A DNA stretch of 64,000 nt from positions 1-64,000 of the forward strand of contig NZ_LGEA01000093.1 of NCBI RefSeq assembly GCF_001280065.1. Direction: 5' to 3'. Within the stretch, counting starts at the first letter, position 1, and each line of letters begins with the position of its first letter. Position numbers and translations under genes: made by a program. The stretch is from Streptomyces sp. NRRL B-1140. Lineage in GTDB: Bacteria; Actinomycetota; Actinomycetes; Streptomycetales; Streptomycetaceae. A model generated the notes under the pieces. That model did not search any database. It had not been told where the DNA came from and was given only the letters and a program-made list of their open reading frames with translations. Below are positions 16,628-24,790 of the stretch, one piece after another.

Positions 16628-17098
16628 TCAGCCAAGGTATGGCTCGGGCCGTTCCTGGAGTCCGTGATCGATCCGCATCCGCATCGACGGATGGATGTTC
16701 AGGCTGTCCAGCCGACTGGGATGGACGAACGCCACTTCCTTGCTCTCGCTGCTGGTGCGCAGCTCGCCGCCGACGATGCGGGCTCGGAAGCAGATGGAGA
16801 ACTGTTGGCGTACCTCGCCGTCGTCGTACGCCATGACGTGGGCCGGGTTGGTGTAGGTGCCGACCAGGCCGGTCATCTCGACGTCGAAGCCGGTTTCTTC
16901 CTTCGTCTCCCGTACGGCTGCGTCGGGCGCTGACTCGCCGACGTCGACCCCGCCGCCGGGCAGGGCCCAGAGGTCGTTGTCCGTCTTGTGGATCAGCAGG
17001 ATTTCCCCGGCGTCGTTCAGCGCCACCGCGGTTACGGACGGGACGATGCTGTTCGCCTTCGGGGCGTTCGGATCGTTGAAGTAGTCGACTCGGGCCAT
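16628..17098 (-). CDS. Nudix hydrolase
   Basis: 156-residue Nudix enzyme with the full box: GGGVDVGESAPDAAVRETKE followed by ETGF, residues about 48-71. It hydrolyses a nucleoside diphosphate linked to another group. Nudix genes are a common feature of AICEs, where a signalling role in transfer has been proposed. It is on the minus strand behind the XRE/DUF5919 gene, about 100 bases apart, and likely in one transcript. Confidence 0.9.
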   Translation of the reverse strand: MARVDYFNDPNAPKANSIVPSVTAVALNDAGEILLIHKTDNDLWALPGGGVDVGESAPDAAVRETKEETGFDVEMTGLVGTYTNPAHVMAYDDGEVRQQFSICFRARIVGGELRTSSESKEVAFVHPSRLDSLNIHPSMRMRIDHGLQERPEPYLG

Positions 17099-17203
17099 GC
17101 CTCCAGCCTCGCATGTCTGGCAGACGAACCGAAGTCGACCGTGGACCGGGTGCCGGTTCCGCCGGCGCCCGCAGCCCCGACCCTCGAAGACGCCGTGCCG
17201 TTG

Positions 17204-17935
17204 CTACGCGGGGCGTCCGCGTTCCCAGGTGTAGTCGAAGCTCCGCATGTAGTGCCGGAAGGTGCGGGCGCCGGGGATGTACCGGAAGTGCAGCACCGGG
17301 TTCTGCCCGGCCGGTGCTCCGAGCACGTGCGGGTTCACCAACACGTCGTCGTCGAACCGATAGATCGAGTTGTACAGGATCGTGTCGTGCAGCCGGACCT
17401 CTACGCCCGGGGTCTTCATCGCCGGTTCGAGGTAGCGCCGGGTGATCCGGGCACGCGCGGCCAGGTCGTCACCTATGCCTTCCTCTTCGCCGCGCTGGCG
17501 GACCATCTCCGAGTCGGGGTCGCCGAGCAGGACCCGAACCTGGGCACCGGCCTTGGCCTTGTCCGCCAACTCATAAGGGAGATCCGGGTGGTTGTCGAAG
17601 AGGAACAGACCCGCGTACACGAGGATGTCCACCTGGTCCTTCGCCTTCTCGATGAGCGATGACCACAGCGCGGCCGGTACGGCGCCCCGGTGCGGGTAGT
17701 ACGTGATCAGCTCAGAGGTGCTCGCGGACTCTGCCTGCTTCTCGACGGTGGGCCACAGGTAGACCTCGTCGACGCCGAGGAAGCTCGCGGCCTTCCAGCG
17801 GTGCCCCCGGTGCGGCGTGCGGTTGGTCGTGATCCAGCGTTCCACGCTCTTGGGGTCGACCCCCACGTGCTGGGCTACCGACTGGATCGTCTCGCCCTTC
17901 GCTGAAATCGCCGCGCGCAGACGCTCGTTCGCCAT
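17204..17935 (-). CDS. XRE-type regulator with DUF5919 (PLD-like) domain
   Basis: 243 residues. An N-terminal helix-turn-helix (ETIQSVAQHVGVDPKSVERW, near 15-35) is followed by a C-terminal DUF5919-type domain of phospholipase D-like fold (ELITYYPHRGAVP, VDILVYAGLFLFDNHP, GAQVRVLLGDPDS, YNSIYRFDDDVLVNPHVLG). The canonical HxKxxxxD catalytic motif is not evident, so it may sense rather than cut. It faces the transfer/replication genes across a region with four GGACGT repeats, which suggests it is the element's master regulator (inference). Confidence 0.82.
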   Translation of the reverse strand: MANERLRAAISAKGETIQSVAQHVGVDPKSVERWITTNRTPHRGHRWKAASFLGVDEVYLWPTVEKQAESASTSELITYYPHRGAVPAALWSSLIEKAKDQVDILVYAGLFLFDNHPDLPYELADKAKAGAQVRVLLGDPDSEMVRQRGEEEGIGDDLAARARITRRYLEPAMKTPGVEVRLHDTILYNSIYRFDDDVLVNPHVLGAPAGQNPVLHFRYIPGARTFRHYMRSFDYTWERGRPA

Positions 17936-17951
17936 GGCGTGTCCTCTCGTG

Positions 17952-18000
17952 GGACGTATCGGGGACGTTTTGACGATAGCTCAGACGTCCCTAAACGTCC
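17952..18000. promoter_or_regulatory. Symmetric four-repeat operator in the AICE control region
   Basis: GGACGT occurs at 17952 and 17963 (11 bp apart) and its reverse ACGTCC at 17985 and 17995 (10 bp apart), forming a symmetric array. TTGACG at 17970-17975 with TAAACG at 17992-17997 is a possible plus-strand promoter inside it. It lies between the divergent XRE gene and the backbone operon. Confidence 0.65.
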
Positions 18001-18097
18001 ATACGGACCGTGATGCGTCCACCACCTCTCGCGGTCTCCTGATCTCACCGGCGATGAACGCCGGTTCCAAATCTCCCTCAGATCAGGAGAACAGACG

Positions 18098-18454
18098 ATG
18101 CGTCAGATCCCCGTCGACACCTCCACCGCGACCGTGATGGTCGCCCAGACCCCGGAGCCCAAGGTCCGTGACCGCCGGACCGGCGAGATCGCCACGGACG
18201 CCGAGACGGGCGCGAAGCTGATGACGGTGAGCGTGATGTTCGCCCTCAACGGCGAGGTCGAGATCCTGAACGTCACCGTGCCGGAGAGCGGCATCTCGGG
18301 CGAGCTGGCGATGGGTACCCCGGTCGCGCTGACGGGGCTGATCGCCCGGCCGTGGGAGAACGAGTTCAACGGCCAGAAGCGGCACGGCATCGCGTTCCGT
18401 GCGGTCGCAGTCACCTCGCTCGTTGCCGGTGCTGAGCAGCCGAAGGCGGCCTGA
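18098..18454 (+). CDS. SCO3933-family regulatory protein of AICE
   Basis: 118-residue small protein of the kind that opens the transfer/replication operon of actinomycete integrative elements. It has no enzyme motif and is mostly beta-strand (KLMTVSVMFALNGEVEILNVTVPE). The start ATG at 18098 follows AGGAGA. Assignment is by family resemblance and position, 3 bases before the translocase gene. Confidence 0.75.
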   Translation: MRQIPVDTSTATVMVAQTPEPKVRDRRTGEIATDAETGAKLMTVSVMFALNGEVEILNVTVPESGISGELAMGTPVALTGLIARPWENEFNGQKRHGIAFRAVAVTSLVAGAEQPKAA

Positions 18455-18457
18455 GCC

Positions 18458-19813
18458 ATGACCTGGCTGACCGTCGCCCTGGTGCTGGTCGTCGCCGCTG
18501 CGGGTCTCCTGCGGTGGCGGCGCCCCGCCTGGTACTGGCTGACCTTCGGCGTCACCCTGGCAACTCTGCGGGTCCTGCTCCGGTACCCGTCCGTGATGGA
18601 CGCCTGCGGCCTGACCGTCCCGGCTCCCCGCTGGCGCCTGACCCTGGCGCGGATGACCAACCGGGCCATTCCCGGCCCCCGGGCCCCGCGCATCCTGCGG
18701 GTACGGCCGACCCGGACCGGTCTGGTGCTGCGGCTCAAACTCCGGCCCGGTCAGGACGCCTTCGACGTGGCGGCCTCGTGTGACCGGCTGCGGCACTCGT
18801 TCGCGATGTACGGCGTCACCTCCCGCGAGCTGCGCTCCGGCGTGGTCGAGGTGCGGATGACCGGCTATGACGTGCTCAAGCGGGTGCAGATGCCTGCTAA
18901 GTGCGACACCCGGCCGATGCGGGTGCCGGTCGCCCTGCGCGAGGACGGCGCCGTTCATTTCCGGGACTACCGGGCTGTTCCCCACGCGCTCACGCTCGGA
19001 GCCACGGAGTCCGGCAAGTCCGTCTACCAGCGCAACCTGGTGGCCGCGCTCGCCCCGCAACGGGTCGCCCTGGTGGGCATCGACTGCAAGCAGGGAGTGG
19101 AACTCTTCCCGCTGGCCCGTCGGTTCTCCGCGCTGGCCGACAACCCTGACACCGCCGCCGAACTCCTCGACGCGCTGGTGGCGCACATGGAAGACGTCTA
19201 CCAGCTCATCCGCGCCGAGCAGCGGATCACCGCCGACGTACCGGATGCGGAGATCGCCGCCGACATCTGGAAACTGCCGGATGACCTGCGGCCCGTGCCC
19301 ATCGTGGTCCTGGTCGACGAGGTCGCCGAACTCGCTCTCTTCGCCACCAAGGAGGAGGAGAAGCGACGGGACCGGATCATCACCGCCCTCGCGCGGCTGG
19401 CCCAGCTCGGCCGGGCGGCCGGGATCTACCTGGAGATCTGCGGGCAGCGCTTCGGCTCCGAACTCGGCAAGGGCATCACGATGCTCCGCGCCCAGCTCAC
19501 CGGCCGTACCGCGCACCGCGTCAACGACGAGTCCAGCGCGAACATGGCCTTCGGTGACATCGCGCCGGATGCCGTGCTGGCCGCGATCCAGATCTCCACC
19601 GACATGCCCGGTGTCGCCATCACGGGCGATTCGACCGGTGGCTGGGCCCGGATCCGCGCCCCGCACACCTCGCTTCGGCAGGCCGTCAACACCTGCAACC
19701 GGTACGCCGACCTGGCCCCGGACCTGCCCGCCCTGGCTCCCTTCCGACCCGCACTCGGCGGTCCGAAGCCGATCCCGGCCCCGGCCGTCGAGTCCGCCCC
19801 GGCCGCTGCCTGA
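18458..19813 (+). CDS. FtsK/SpoIIIE-type DNA translocase (TraB/TraSA-like)
   Basis: 451-residue motor for conjugal transfer of double-stranded DNA between hyphae. Two N-terminal membrane helices (2-18, 24-42) anchor it; Walker A GATESGKS is at residues 181-188, Walker B (VPIVVLVDEVAEL) near 280-292, and the Arg/Gln sensor region GIYLEICGQRF near 325. The length matches AICE Tra proteins, which are shorter than chromosomal FtsK. Confidence 0.92.
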   Translation: MTWLTVALVLVVAAAGLLRWRRPAWYWLTFGVTLATLRVLLRYPSVMDACGLTVPAPRWRLTLARMTNRAIPGPRAPRILRVRPTRTGLVLRLKLRPGQDAFDVAASCDRLRHSFAMYGVTSRELRSGVVEVRMTGYDVLKRVQMPAKCDTRPMRVPVALREDGAVHFRDYRAVPHALTLGATESGKSVYQRNLVAALAPQRVALVGIDCKQGVELFPLARRFSALADNPDTAAELLDALVAHMEDVYQLIRAEQRITADVPDAEIAADIWKLPDDLRPVPIVVLVDEVAELALFATKEEEKRRDRIITALARLAQLGRAAGIYLEICGQRFGSELGKGITMLRAQLTGRTAHRVNDESSANMAFGDIAPDAVLAAIQISTDMPGVAITGDSTGGWARIRAPHTSLRQAVNTCNRYADLAPDLPALAPFRPALGGPKPIPAPAVESAPAAA

Positions 19814-19856
19814 TCCCGCCTCGTCCCTTGCCCAACCTCGCGAAGGAGGTGACGAC

Positions 19857-20525
19857 ATGACCCGCTCGATCCGCCCCGATGCTGTCCTGGTTCAGGCCGT
19901 GATCGCCGGAGCCCTGTCCTTCGCCCACTTGCATGACCTGGCCGCCGCTGCTGGACAGACGGGCTGGAAGGCATGGGCTTACCCGGTCAGTGTCGACCTG
20001 CTCCTGGTGGCCGCGTGGCGACGGCTCCGCAATGACGGGCCGTCCCGGCTGGCCTGGTGCTGGTTCATCGTCGCCCTGTTCGCCTCGCTGGGCGCCAACG
20101 TCGCCACTGCCGGGTTCCTGGACTTGGAACACCCGCCCGCCCTGCTCCGGCTCGGCGTCGCCGGGTGGCCCGCCGTGGCCTTCCTCGGCGGCACGCTTCT
20201 CGCCCACGCGCCCAAGTCCGCCGAGGACCGGGTGCCGGATCCGCCGGCACCCGCAACCCCGGTCACTGAGCCGGTTACCGAGACCGAACCGGAGGCTGAG
20301 CCGGTCTCGGCAGTCGACGACACCCCGGCCCTTCCGGCTGCCGAGCCCGCCCCGGCCGCCGCTGCTCCGGCTGTGCCGGTCCCGGCCGCGCTCGTCGACC
20401 ACGCCCGCAAGGTCGCCGACGACCACCGCGCCCGTACCGGTTCGCCGATCGACACCGACACCCTGCGCGCCCGACTCGGCGTCCCGCCCCAGCTGGCCCA
20501 CGCCATCGCCGCCCAACTCGCCTGA
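19857..20525 (+). CDS. DUF2637-type membrane protein (spread function)
   Basis: 222 residues. Four helices (about 8-30, 38-52, 63-82, 98-114) form a DUF2637-like module; a Pro/Ala/Glu-rich linker (PVTEPVTETEPEAEPV) leads to a small C-terminal helical domain (VDHARKVADDHRARTGSPI) that could bind DNA. GAAGGAGGT at 19842-19850 sets the ATG at 19857. Plasmid Spd proteins of similar layout help spread between mycelial compartments; the specific role is inferred. Confidence 0.8.
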   Translation: MTRSIRPDAVLVQAVIAGALSFAHLHDLAAAAGQTGWKAWAYPVSVDLLLVAAWRRLRNDGPSRLAWCWFIVALFASLGANVATAGFLDLEHPPALLRLGVAGWPAVAFLGGTLLAHAPKSAEDRVPDPPAPATPVTEPVTETEPEAEPVSAVDDTPALPAAEPAPAAAAPAVPVPAALVDHARKVADDHRARTGSPIDTDTLRARLGVPPQLAHAIAAQLA

Positions 20526-20546
20526 CCCGAAGGGAGAACACCCGTC

Positions 20547-20738
20547 ATGCCTGCCCGCGACTTCTTCCACTCCGTGATGCGGATCGGACCGGTGCAGATC
20601 GGCACCCACCGCGACCGGCACGGCCGGACCAAGCACGCCGCCGTGTGCAGCTCCGACGGCTGCGGCTGGTCTGCCGACTACACCAGCCAGTCCGCCGCCC
20701 AGCTCGCCGCCCGCACCCACCGCTGCAAGGTCCGTTAG
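20547..20738 (+). CDS. Mobile element transfer protein (SpdB-like)
   Basis: 63-residue basic protein with a probable zinc site: CSSDGCGW near residue 36 and HRC near 58. This short family is found in AICE transfer operons. It is preceded by GAAGGGAGAA and followed 13 bases later by the next small gene. Confidence 0.8.
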   Translation: MPARDFFHSVMRIGPVQIGTHRDRHGRTKHAAVCSSDGCGWSADYTSQSAAQLAARTHRCKVR

Positions 20739-20751
20739 GAGGCCCTCCGCC

Positions 20752-20907
20752 ATGGAAGTACCGCTCTGGCTCGCGCTGCTCGCCGTCGGCTACCTCGGCG
20801 TCAAGCTCATCCGCCCGCCCGCCTGGCTCATCGCCGTCCTGCTGCTCGGCGGCTTCCTCCTCGCCGACAGCGTCCTGGCCCCCGCCATCGACCCCTTCGT
20901 CAAGTAG
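20752..20907 (+). CDS. 51-residue membrane peptide (Spd cluster)
   Basis: Begins MEVPLWLALLAVGYLG and consists of two hydrophobic helices split by IRPP. It sits between two spread genes, with TTAGGAGG at 20735-20742 as ribosome site and the next gene 12 bases on. Small membrane proteins of this kind are usual in Streptomyces spd operons. Confidence 0.72.
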   Translation: MEVPLWLALLAVGYLGVKLIRPPAWLIAVLLLGGFLLADSVLAPAIDPFVK

Positions 20908-20919
20908 AGGAGATCGCTG

Positions 20920-21237
20920 ATGCTCCGCCCCAAGATCCCGACCATGCCTACCCCGACCGGCCAAGTCACGCCGCCCGTCGTGGTCGAGCCGACCACCATC
21001 GTCCCGGCCTCCCAGACCCCGCCGCCCGCCCCGGTGGCCCCGGCTCCCGCCCGGCCCACGGTGCAGCTCACCCCCGGCACCGCTCTCGCCCTCGTCGGCG
21101 GCGGCACCGCCGTGGTCCTGGTCGTCGGCGCCGTCCTGGTCTCCATGCTTCTCGCGGTCGCCATCACCGGCGCCTCGGTCGCCATCAGCGCCCTGGTGAT
21201 CCGCTCCCTGATCAACGCCGACGTCAAGCAACGCTGA
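20920..21237 (+). CDS. SpdD-like spread protein
   Basis: 105 residues: a Pro-rich N-terminus (PPVVVEPTTIVPASQ) followed by a long Gly/Ala/Val hydrophobic segment (about 52-98) that can form two helices. Homologous in layout to SpdD of Streptomyces plasmids, which assists intramycelial spread. AGAGGAGATCG precedes the ATG. Confidence 0.8.
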   Translation: MLRPKIPTMPTPTGQVTPPVVVEPTTIVPASQTPPPAPVAPAPARPTVQLTPGTALALVGGGTAVVLVVGAVLVSMLLAVAITGASVAISALVIRSLINADVKQR

Positions 21238-21326
21238 CCGGCCCCCGGGCGGCACCGATACCGCCAAGCATCCGCCGCCCGGGAGCCGCGCCCCTGTCCG
21301 ATCTCACAACCGGAAGGACCCCCAGC

Positions 21327-21512
21327 ATGACCGACCGCACCGCACCCGCGCCCCGTATCTGCCCCAACTGCGACGGTTTCGCCTCCGCCGCTATCACCAG
21401 CGGCGGCCGCGACCGGCACGGCCACCTGCGCATCATCACCGCCAAATGCCCGGCCTGCGACGGCCTGGGCACCGTCCCCGCCCGTCGCGTCCGGGAGGGT
21501 GCCGGTGCCTGA
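21327..21512 (+). CDS. Small double-CxxC zinc-ribbon protein
   Basis: 61 residues with ICPNCDGF and KCPACDGLG, a two-knuckle zinc site like half of a DnaJ zinc finger. Its end overlaps the rep start, so it is translationally coupled to Rep. Not named; it may assist replication. Confidence 0.65.
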   Translation: MTDRTAPAPRICPNCDGFASAAITSGGRDRHGHLRIITAKCPACDGLGTVPARRVREGAGA

Positions 21513-22878
21513 CACGCTGCTCGACCCGACCACCCTCGGCGACCTGCTGAGGGTGGCTTCGGCATCCGACTTCGACCGCTGGCACGAGCAGATCCGCCGC
21601 ACCGGCGGCTGCGCCGACCCCATCCACCTCACCGGCTGGACCCTTGCCAAGGACAAGACCACCGGCGAGACCCTGCACCACTACACCACCGCCAACGAGC
21701 CGGGCGGCCGTCTCCGTGTCGCCTGCGGAAACCGACGCGCTTCGCGCTGCCCGTCCTGCGCCTGGACGTACGCGGGCGACACCTACCACCTCATCCGCGC
21801 GGGCCTGGCTGGCGACGACCGACGCGACATCCCCGCCACCGTCCGAGACCACCCGCGCGTCTTTGCCACCCTCACCGCCCCCTCCTTCGGTCGGGTCCAC
21901 AACCGGCCCGACCATGGCCGCTGCCGCTGCGGTATCCGCCACGGCTCCGATGACCCTGACCTGGGAACGGCCCTGGACCCGGCGACGTACGACTACGCGG
22001 GCGCCGTGCTGTTCAACAACCACGCCGGACAGCTCTGGCAGCGCTTCACCAACCGCCTTCGCCGTGAGATCGCCGCTCGCGCCGGCATCACTCAGCGGGA
22101 GCTGAAGGAGTGCGCCCGGCTGTCGTACGGCAAGGTCGCCGAGTTCCAGAAGCGTGGCGCCGTGCACTTCCACGCCGTCATCCGCATCGACGGCCCAGAA
22201 GGACCCGAGACCACCGCGCCCGCCTGGGCGACGGTCGATCTCCTCGCCGATTCGATCCGTGCAGCTGCCGCGCACTCCTACACCTCGGTCTCAGTCCCGG
22301 GCGCTGAGGACCAACCGGCCCGTACCTTCCGCTGGGGCACTCAGCTCGACGTCCGGCCCGTGAAGGCCTTCGGCGACGGCTCTCAGATCACCGAGCAGGC
22401 CGTGGCCTCCTACGTGGCCAAGTACGCCACCAAAGCCGCCGAGAACACCGGCACCCTCGACCGGCGCATCGGCGAACTCGCCGAGCTCGACCGCCACCAG
22501 GTCCCGGACCACACCCGCCGCCTCATCGAGGCCTGCAAGCAGCTCGACCCGCTCTACCCCGACCGGCGCCTGTGGGCCTGGGCTCACATGCTCGGATTTC
22601 GCGGCCACTTCTCCTCCAAGTCCCGGCGCTACTCCACCACCCTCGGCGCCCTGCGCCAAGCACGCGCTGACTACCGCGCCGCCCAGGAACACGCCGCCCT
22701 CGGCCTGGACGACCGCGAGCCGGACACCGTCCTGGTCCTGGCCGACTGGCAGTACGCCGGACACGGCCACACCCCCGGCGAATCCGCCCTCGCCGCCACC
22801 ATCGCCCGCGACCTCCAGCTCAACCGCGAAACCGCCCGCGAAGCGCTCGCCGCGCTGCCAGATGAAAGGGAGTGGTGA
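21505..22878 (+). CDS. Rolling-circle replication initiator (RepSA-like)
   Basis: 457-residue Rep of the AICE type. A cysteine-rich N-terminal region (CGNRRASRCPSCAW) is followed by the HUH metal motif in GAVHFHAVIRID near residue 222 and the nicking Tyr in VAKYATKAAEN near 310. The GTG at 21505 is preferred over 21499 because GGGAGG (21493-21498) is then 6 bases away. Rep lets the excised element replicate before transfer; the double-strand origin probably lies in or near this gene. Confidence 0.88.
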   Translation: MPDTLLDPTTLGDLLRVASASDFDRWHEQIRRTGGCADPIHLTGWTLAKDKTTGETLHHYTTANEPGGRLRVACGNRRASRCPSCAWTYAGDTYHLIRAGLAGDDRRDIPATVRDHPRVFATLTAPSFGRVHNRPDHGRCRCGIRHGSDDPDLGTALDPATYDYAGAVLFNNHAGQLWQRFTNRLRREIAARAGITQRELKECARLSYGKVAEFQKRGAVHFHAVIRIDGPEGPETTAPAWATVDLLADSIRAAAAHSYTSVSVPGAEDQPARTFRWGTQLDVRPVKAFGDGSQITEQAVASYVAKYATKAAENTGTLDRRIGELAELDRHQVPDHTRRLIEACKQLDPLYPDRRLWAWAHMLGFRGHFSSKSRRYSTTLGALRQARADYRAAQEHAALGLDDREPDTVLVLADWQYAGHGHTPGESALAATIARDLQLNRETAREALAALPDEREW

Positions 22879-22880
22879 CC

Positions 22881-23081
22881 ATGCCGACCCGGCTGCCCGA
22901 TCGGTATCTCACGCCTGAGGACCTGGTCCAGCTCTTCGAGCTGCCCAGCGTCGAGACCGTCTACCAGTGGCGGAGGAAGCACATAGGGCCCCGCGGCTTC
23001 AGGGTCGGTCGGCATCTCAGGTTCGACCCGCAGGACGTACAGGCATGGGTCAAGTCCCGAATGGAAGGGGCCGCTGCCTGA
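22881..23081 (+). CDS. xis: Excisionase Xis (MerR-like HTH)
   Basis: 66-residue winged-helix protein: YLTPEDLVQLFELPSVETVYQW, then GFRVGRHLRFDPQDVQAWV, the classic Xis/BldC layout. AAAGGGAG ends 8 bases before ATG 22881; a GTG at 22875 overlapping the rep stop is an alternative. It directs the integrase toward excision. Its TGA overlaps the int ATG (TGATG). Confidence 0.9.
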   Translation: MPTRLPDRYLTPEDLVQLFELPSVETVYQWRRKHIGPRGFRVGRHLRFDPQDVQAWVKSRMEGAAA

Positions 23082-24322
23082 TGGCCGGACACGTTCAGGA
23101 TCGCTGGTACAAGGCCCTCCCGGGCCCGGACGGCAAGACGGTCAGGGTCAAGACCGACCGTTTCGGCGTCGGCCACCGCTACCGCGCCCGGTACACCGCG
23201 CCGGACGGCTCGGAGAAGTCGAAGAGCTTCCCAGACAAGCAGAAGCGCAAGGCCGAAGCCTGGCTGTCCAACATCGAGGCGGACATGTCCCAGGGTCGGT
23301 ACATCGACCCGGCTGCGGGCTCGGTGACCTTCGCGCAGTACGCCAAGGAATGGATGGCGGCGCTGACCATCGACCCGGTGACTCGAGAGAGCGTCGAGAT
23401 TCGTCTCAGGGTCCACGCCCTTCCGTACCTCGGCGATCGGCCCATGGCGTCCTTCCGGCCCTCGCACCTGCGGGCATGGATGCGACAGCTGGAGGAGACG
23501 GGCCGCGCGGCGTCCTACCGACGGTCGATCTTCGCCAACGTGTCGGCCGTCTTCACGGCTGCCGTGGAAGACCGGATCATCGCGGAGAATCCGTGCCGGG
23601 CCCGTTCCGTACGGGCGCCCTCCCTCGACGGCCGCAAGGTCAAGCCGTGGTCCCTCGATCGCGTGATGGCCATGCATGAGGCGTTGCCGGACGCCTACCA
23701 GGAGATGGTTTCCCTGGGGGCAGGCTGCGGGCTCCGGCAGGGCGAGATCTTCGGCCTCGCTCTGGAGGACATCGACTTTCTGAGCGGCACGGTTCACGTC
23801 GTCCGCCAGGTCAAGCTCATACGTGGCGTGCAGGCGGTCTTCGGCCCGCCCAAAGGTGGCAAGGAGCGCCACGTACCGCTCCCCGAGACGGTCGCCTTCG
23901 CGCTCGCGGCGCAGATCACCAAGCACGAGCCGGTAGAGGTCACCCTGCCGTGGAAGAGCCCGGACGGCCCACCCGTCACCGCCTCGCTGCTCTTCGTCAA
24001 CGCCCGACGCCAATGGCTCCACCGGTTCCGCTTCAACCGGTCCGTATGGCGTCCGGCTCTCACTTCGGCCGGCATACCCCTCGGACGCGAGAACGGCATG
24101 CATGCCCTCCGCCACTTCTACGCCTCCGTGCTCCTGGACGCGGGGGAGAGCATCAAGGCCCTGAGCGAGTACCTGGGTCACCACGACCCGAGCTTCACCC
24201 TCCGCACGTACACGCACCTGATGCCGAACAGCGAGGCGCGCACCCGGGCCGCCGTGGATCGCGTCTTCCGGGACCAGGAGAGCACCGATGACGGCCCCGA
24301 AACGGCCCCTGAGGCCGGTTGA
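23081..24322 (+). CDS. int: Tyrosine recombinase (integrase)
   Basis: 413-residue site-specific integrase. An N-terminal arm-binding region (RYRARYTAPDGSEKSKSFPDK), a core-binding SAM-like domain (about 75-165) and the catalytic domain are visible. Catalytic residues: R219 (GCGLRQGEIF), H341-x-x-R344 (HALRHFYAS), the His of LGHHDPS near 367, and nucleophile Y377 (RTYTHLMP). Its stop is 25 bases from the right att repeat. Confidence 0.95.
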   Translation: MAGHVQDRWYKALPGPDGKTVRVKTDRFGVGHRYRARYTAPDGSEKSKSFPDKQKRKAEAWLSNIEADMSQGRYIDPAAGSVTFAQYAKEWMAALTIDPVTRESVEIRLRVHALPYLGDRPMASFRPSHLRAWMRQLEETGRAASYRRSIFANVSAVFTAAVEDRIIAENPCRARSVRAPSLDGRKVKPWSLDRVMAMHEALPDAYQEMVSLGAGCGLRQGEIFGLALEDIDFLSGTVHVVRQVKLIRGVQAVFGPPKGGKERHVPLPETVAFALAAQITKHEPVEVTLPWKSPDGPPVTASLLFVNARRQWLHRFRFNRSVWRPALTSAGIPLGRENGMHALRHFYASVLLDAGESIKALSEYLGHHDPSFTLRTYTHLMPNSEARTRAAVDRVFRDQESTDDGPETAPEAG

Positions 24323-24347
24323 TCGTCTGACCTGCTCATGATTCAGA

Positions 24348-24361
24348 ACAGCCACAACTGA
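24348..24361. repeat. attR core
   Basis: ACAGCCACAACTGA, the second copy of the dapD 3' end. Read in the dapD frame, the flank encodes MIQNSHN-stop, close to the dapD end EILHSHN-stop. Confidence 0.7.
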
Positions 24362-24478
24362 CGGCCCCGGCACGATCCCGTACGGATGACCCTGCGTGAC
24401 CTCGCGGTGGTTTCGGCAGATGAACGGGTGGACGCAGTGTCCGATCAGACGCCGAACCGACGAAACGAGGACCGGGGC

Positions 24479-24709
24479 ATGAGGAACGAGCGGGGGCGGG
24501 CCGTGGTGCGCGGGCTGACCGGGGTGGCCGCAGTGCTGGCGGTGTGCTGGCTGCCGGCGGGGGCCGCGCACGCCGACGAGACCAACACCGGCTCGCACAA
24601 CGGCCACCGGGTCGGTCTGATCAACGTGAACACCGGTCAGATCGACGACCCGGCGGAGGACGTGCTGGAGCACACCCTGCTGTTCGGTGACGGGTACGCC
24701 TGGAACTGA
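24479..24709 (+). CDS. Small secreted protein
   Basis: 76 residues: a Sec signal peptide (RNERGRAVVRGLTGVAAVLAV..., cleavage after AHA near residue 30) and a mature part of about 45 residues rich in Asn, Gly and Asp (GSHNGHRVGLINVNTGQIDDP, ending in GDGYAWN). No Cys. Not recognised as an enzyme or inhibitor; looks like a short surface/secreted peptide. A longer in-frame start at 24386 is not needed. It lies just outside the element. Confidence 0.7.
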   Translation: MRNERGRAVVRGLTGVAAVLAVCWLPAGAAHADETNTGSHNGHRVGLINVNTGQIDDPAEDVLEHTLLFGDGYAWN

Positions 24710-24720
24710 GCGGGCGGAGC

Positions 24721-24770
24721 AACGGGACGGCCCGTACCGCAGGTGACCCTGCGGTACGGGCCGTCCCGTT
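24721..24770. terminator. Strong bidirectional terminator
   Basis: A perfect 23-bp stem (24721-24743 with 24748-24770) and loop TGAC between the convergent secreted-protein gene and dapA. Confidence 0.92.
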
Positions 24771-24790
24771 CTCCGTTCGCGGCGGCGTGA

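Larger units (their letters stand above)
13522..24361. mobile_element. Integrated AICE (pSAM2-like integrative conjugative element)
   Basis: A 10.8-kb element bounded by 14-bp direct repeats. From left to right it holds cargo (membrane protein, HD hydrolase, small membrane protein), Nudix hydrolase and XRE/DUF5919 regulator on the minus strand, then the backbone on the plus strand: SCO3933-type regulator, FtsK/TraB-like translocase, DUF2637 protein, spread proteins, zinc-ribbon protein, rolling-circle Rep, Xis, and a tyrosine integrase 25 bases from the right repeat. Size, gene set and int-att order are those of AICEs, which move double-stranded DNA between mycelia. The use of dapD rather than a tRNA gene is unusual. 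Confidence 0.85.
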
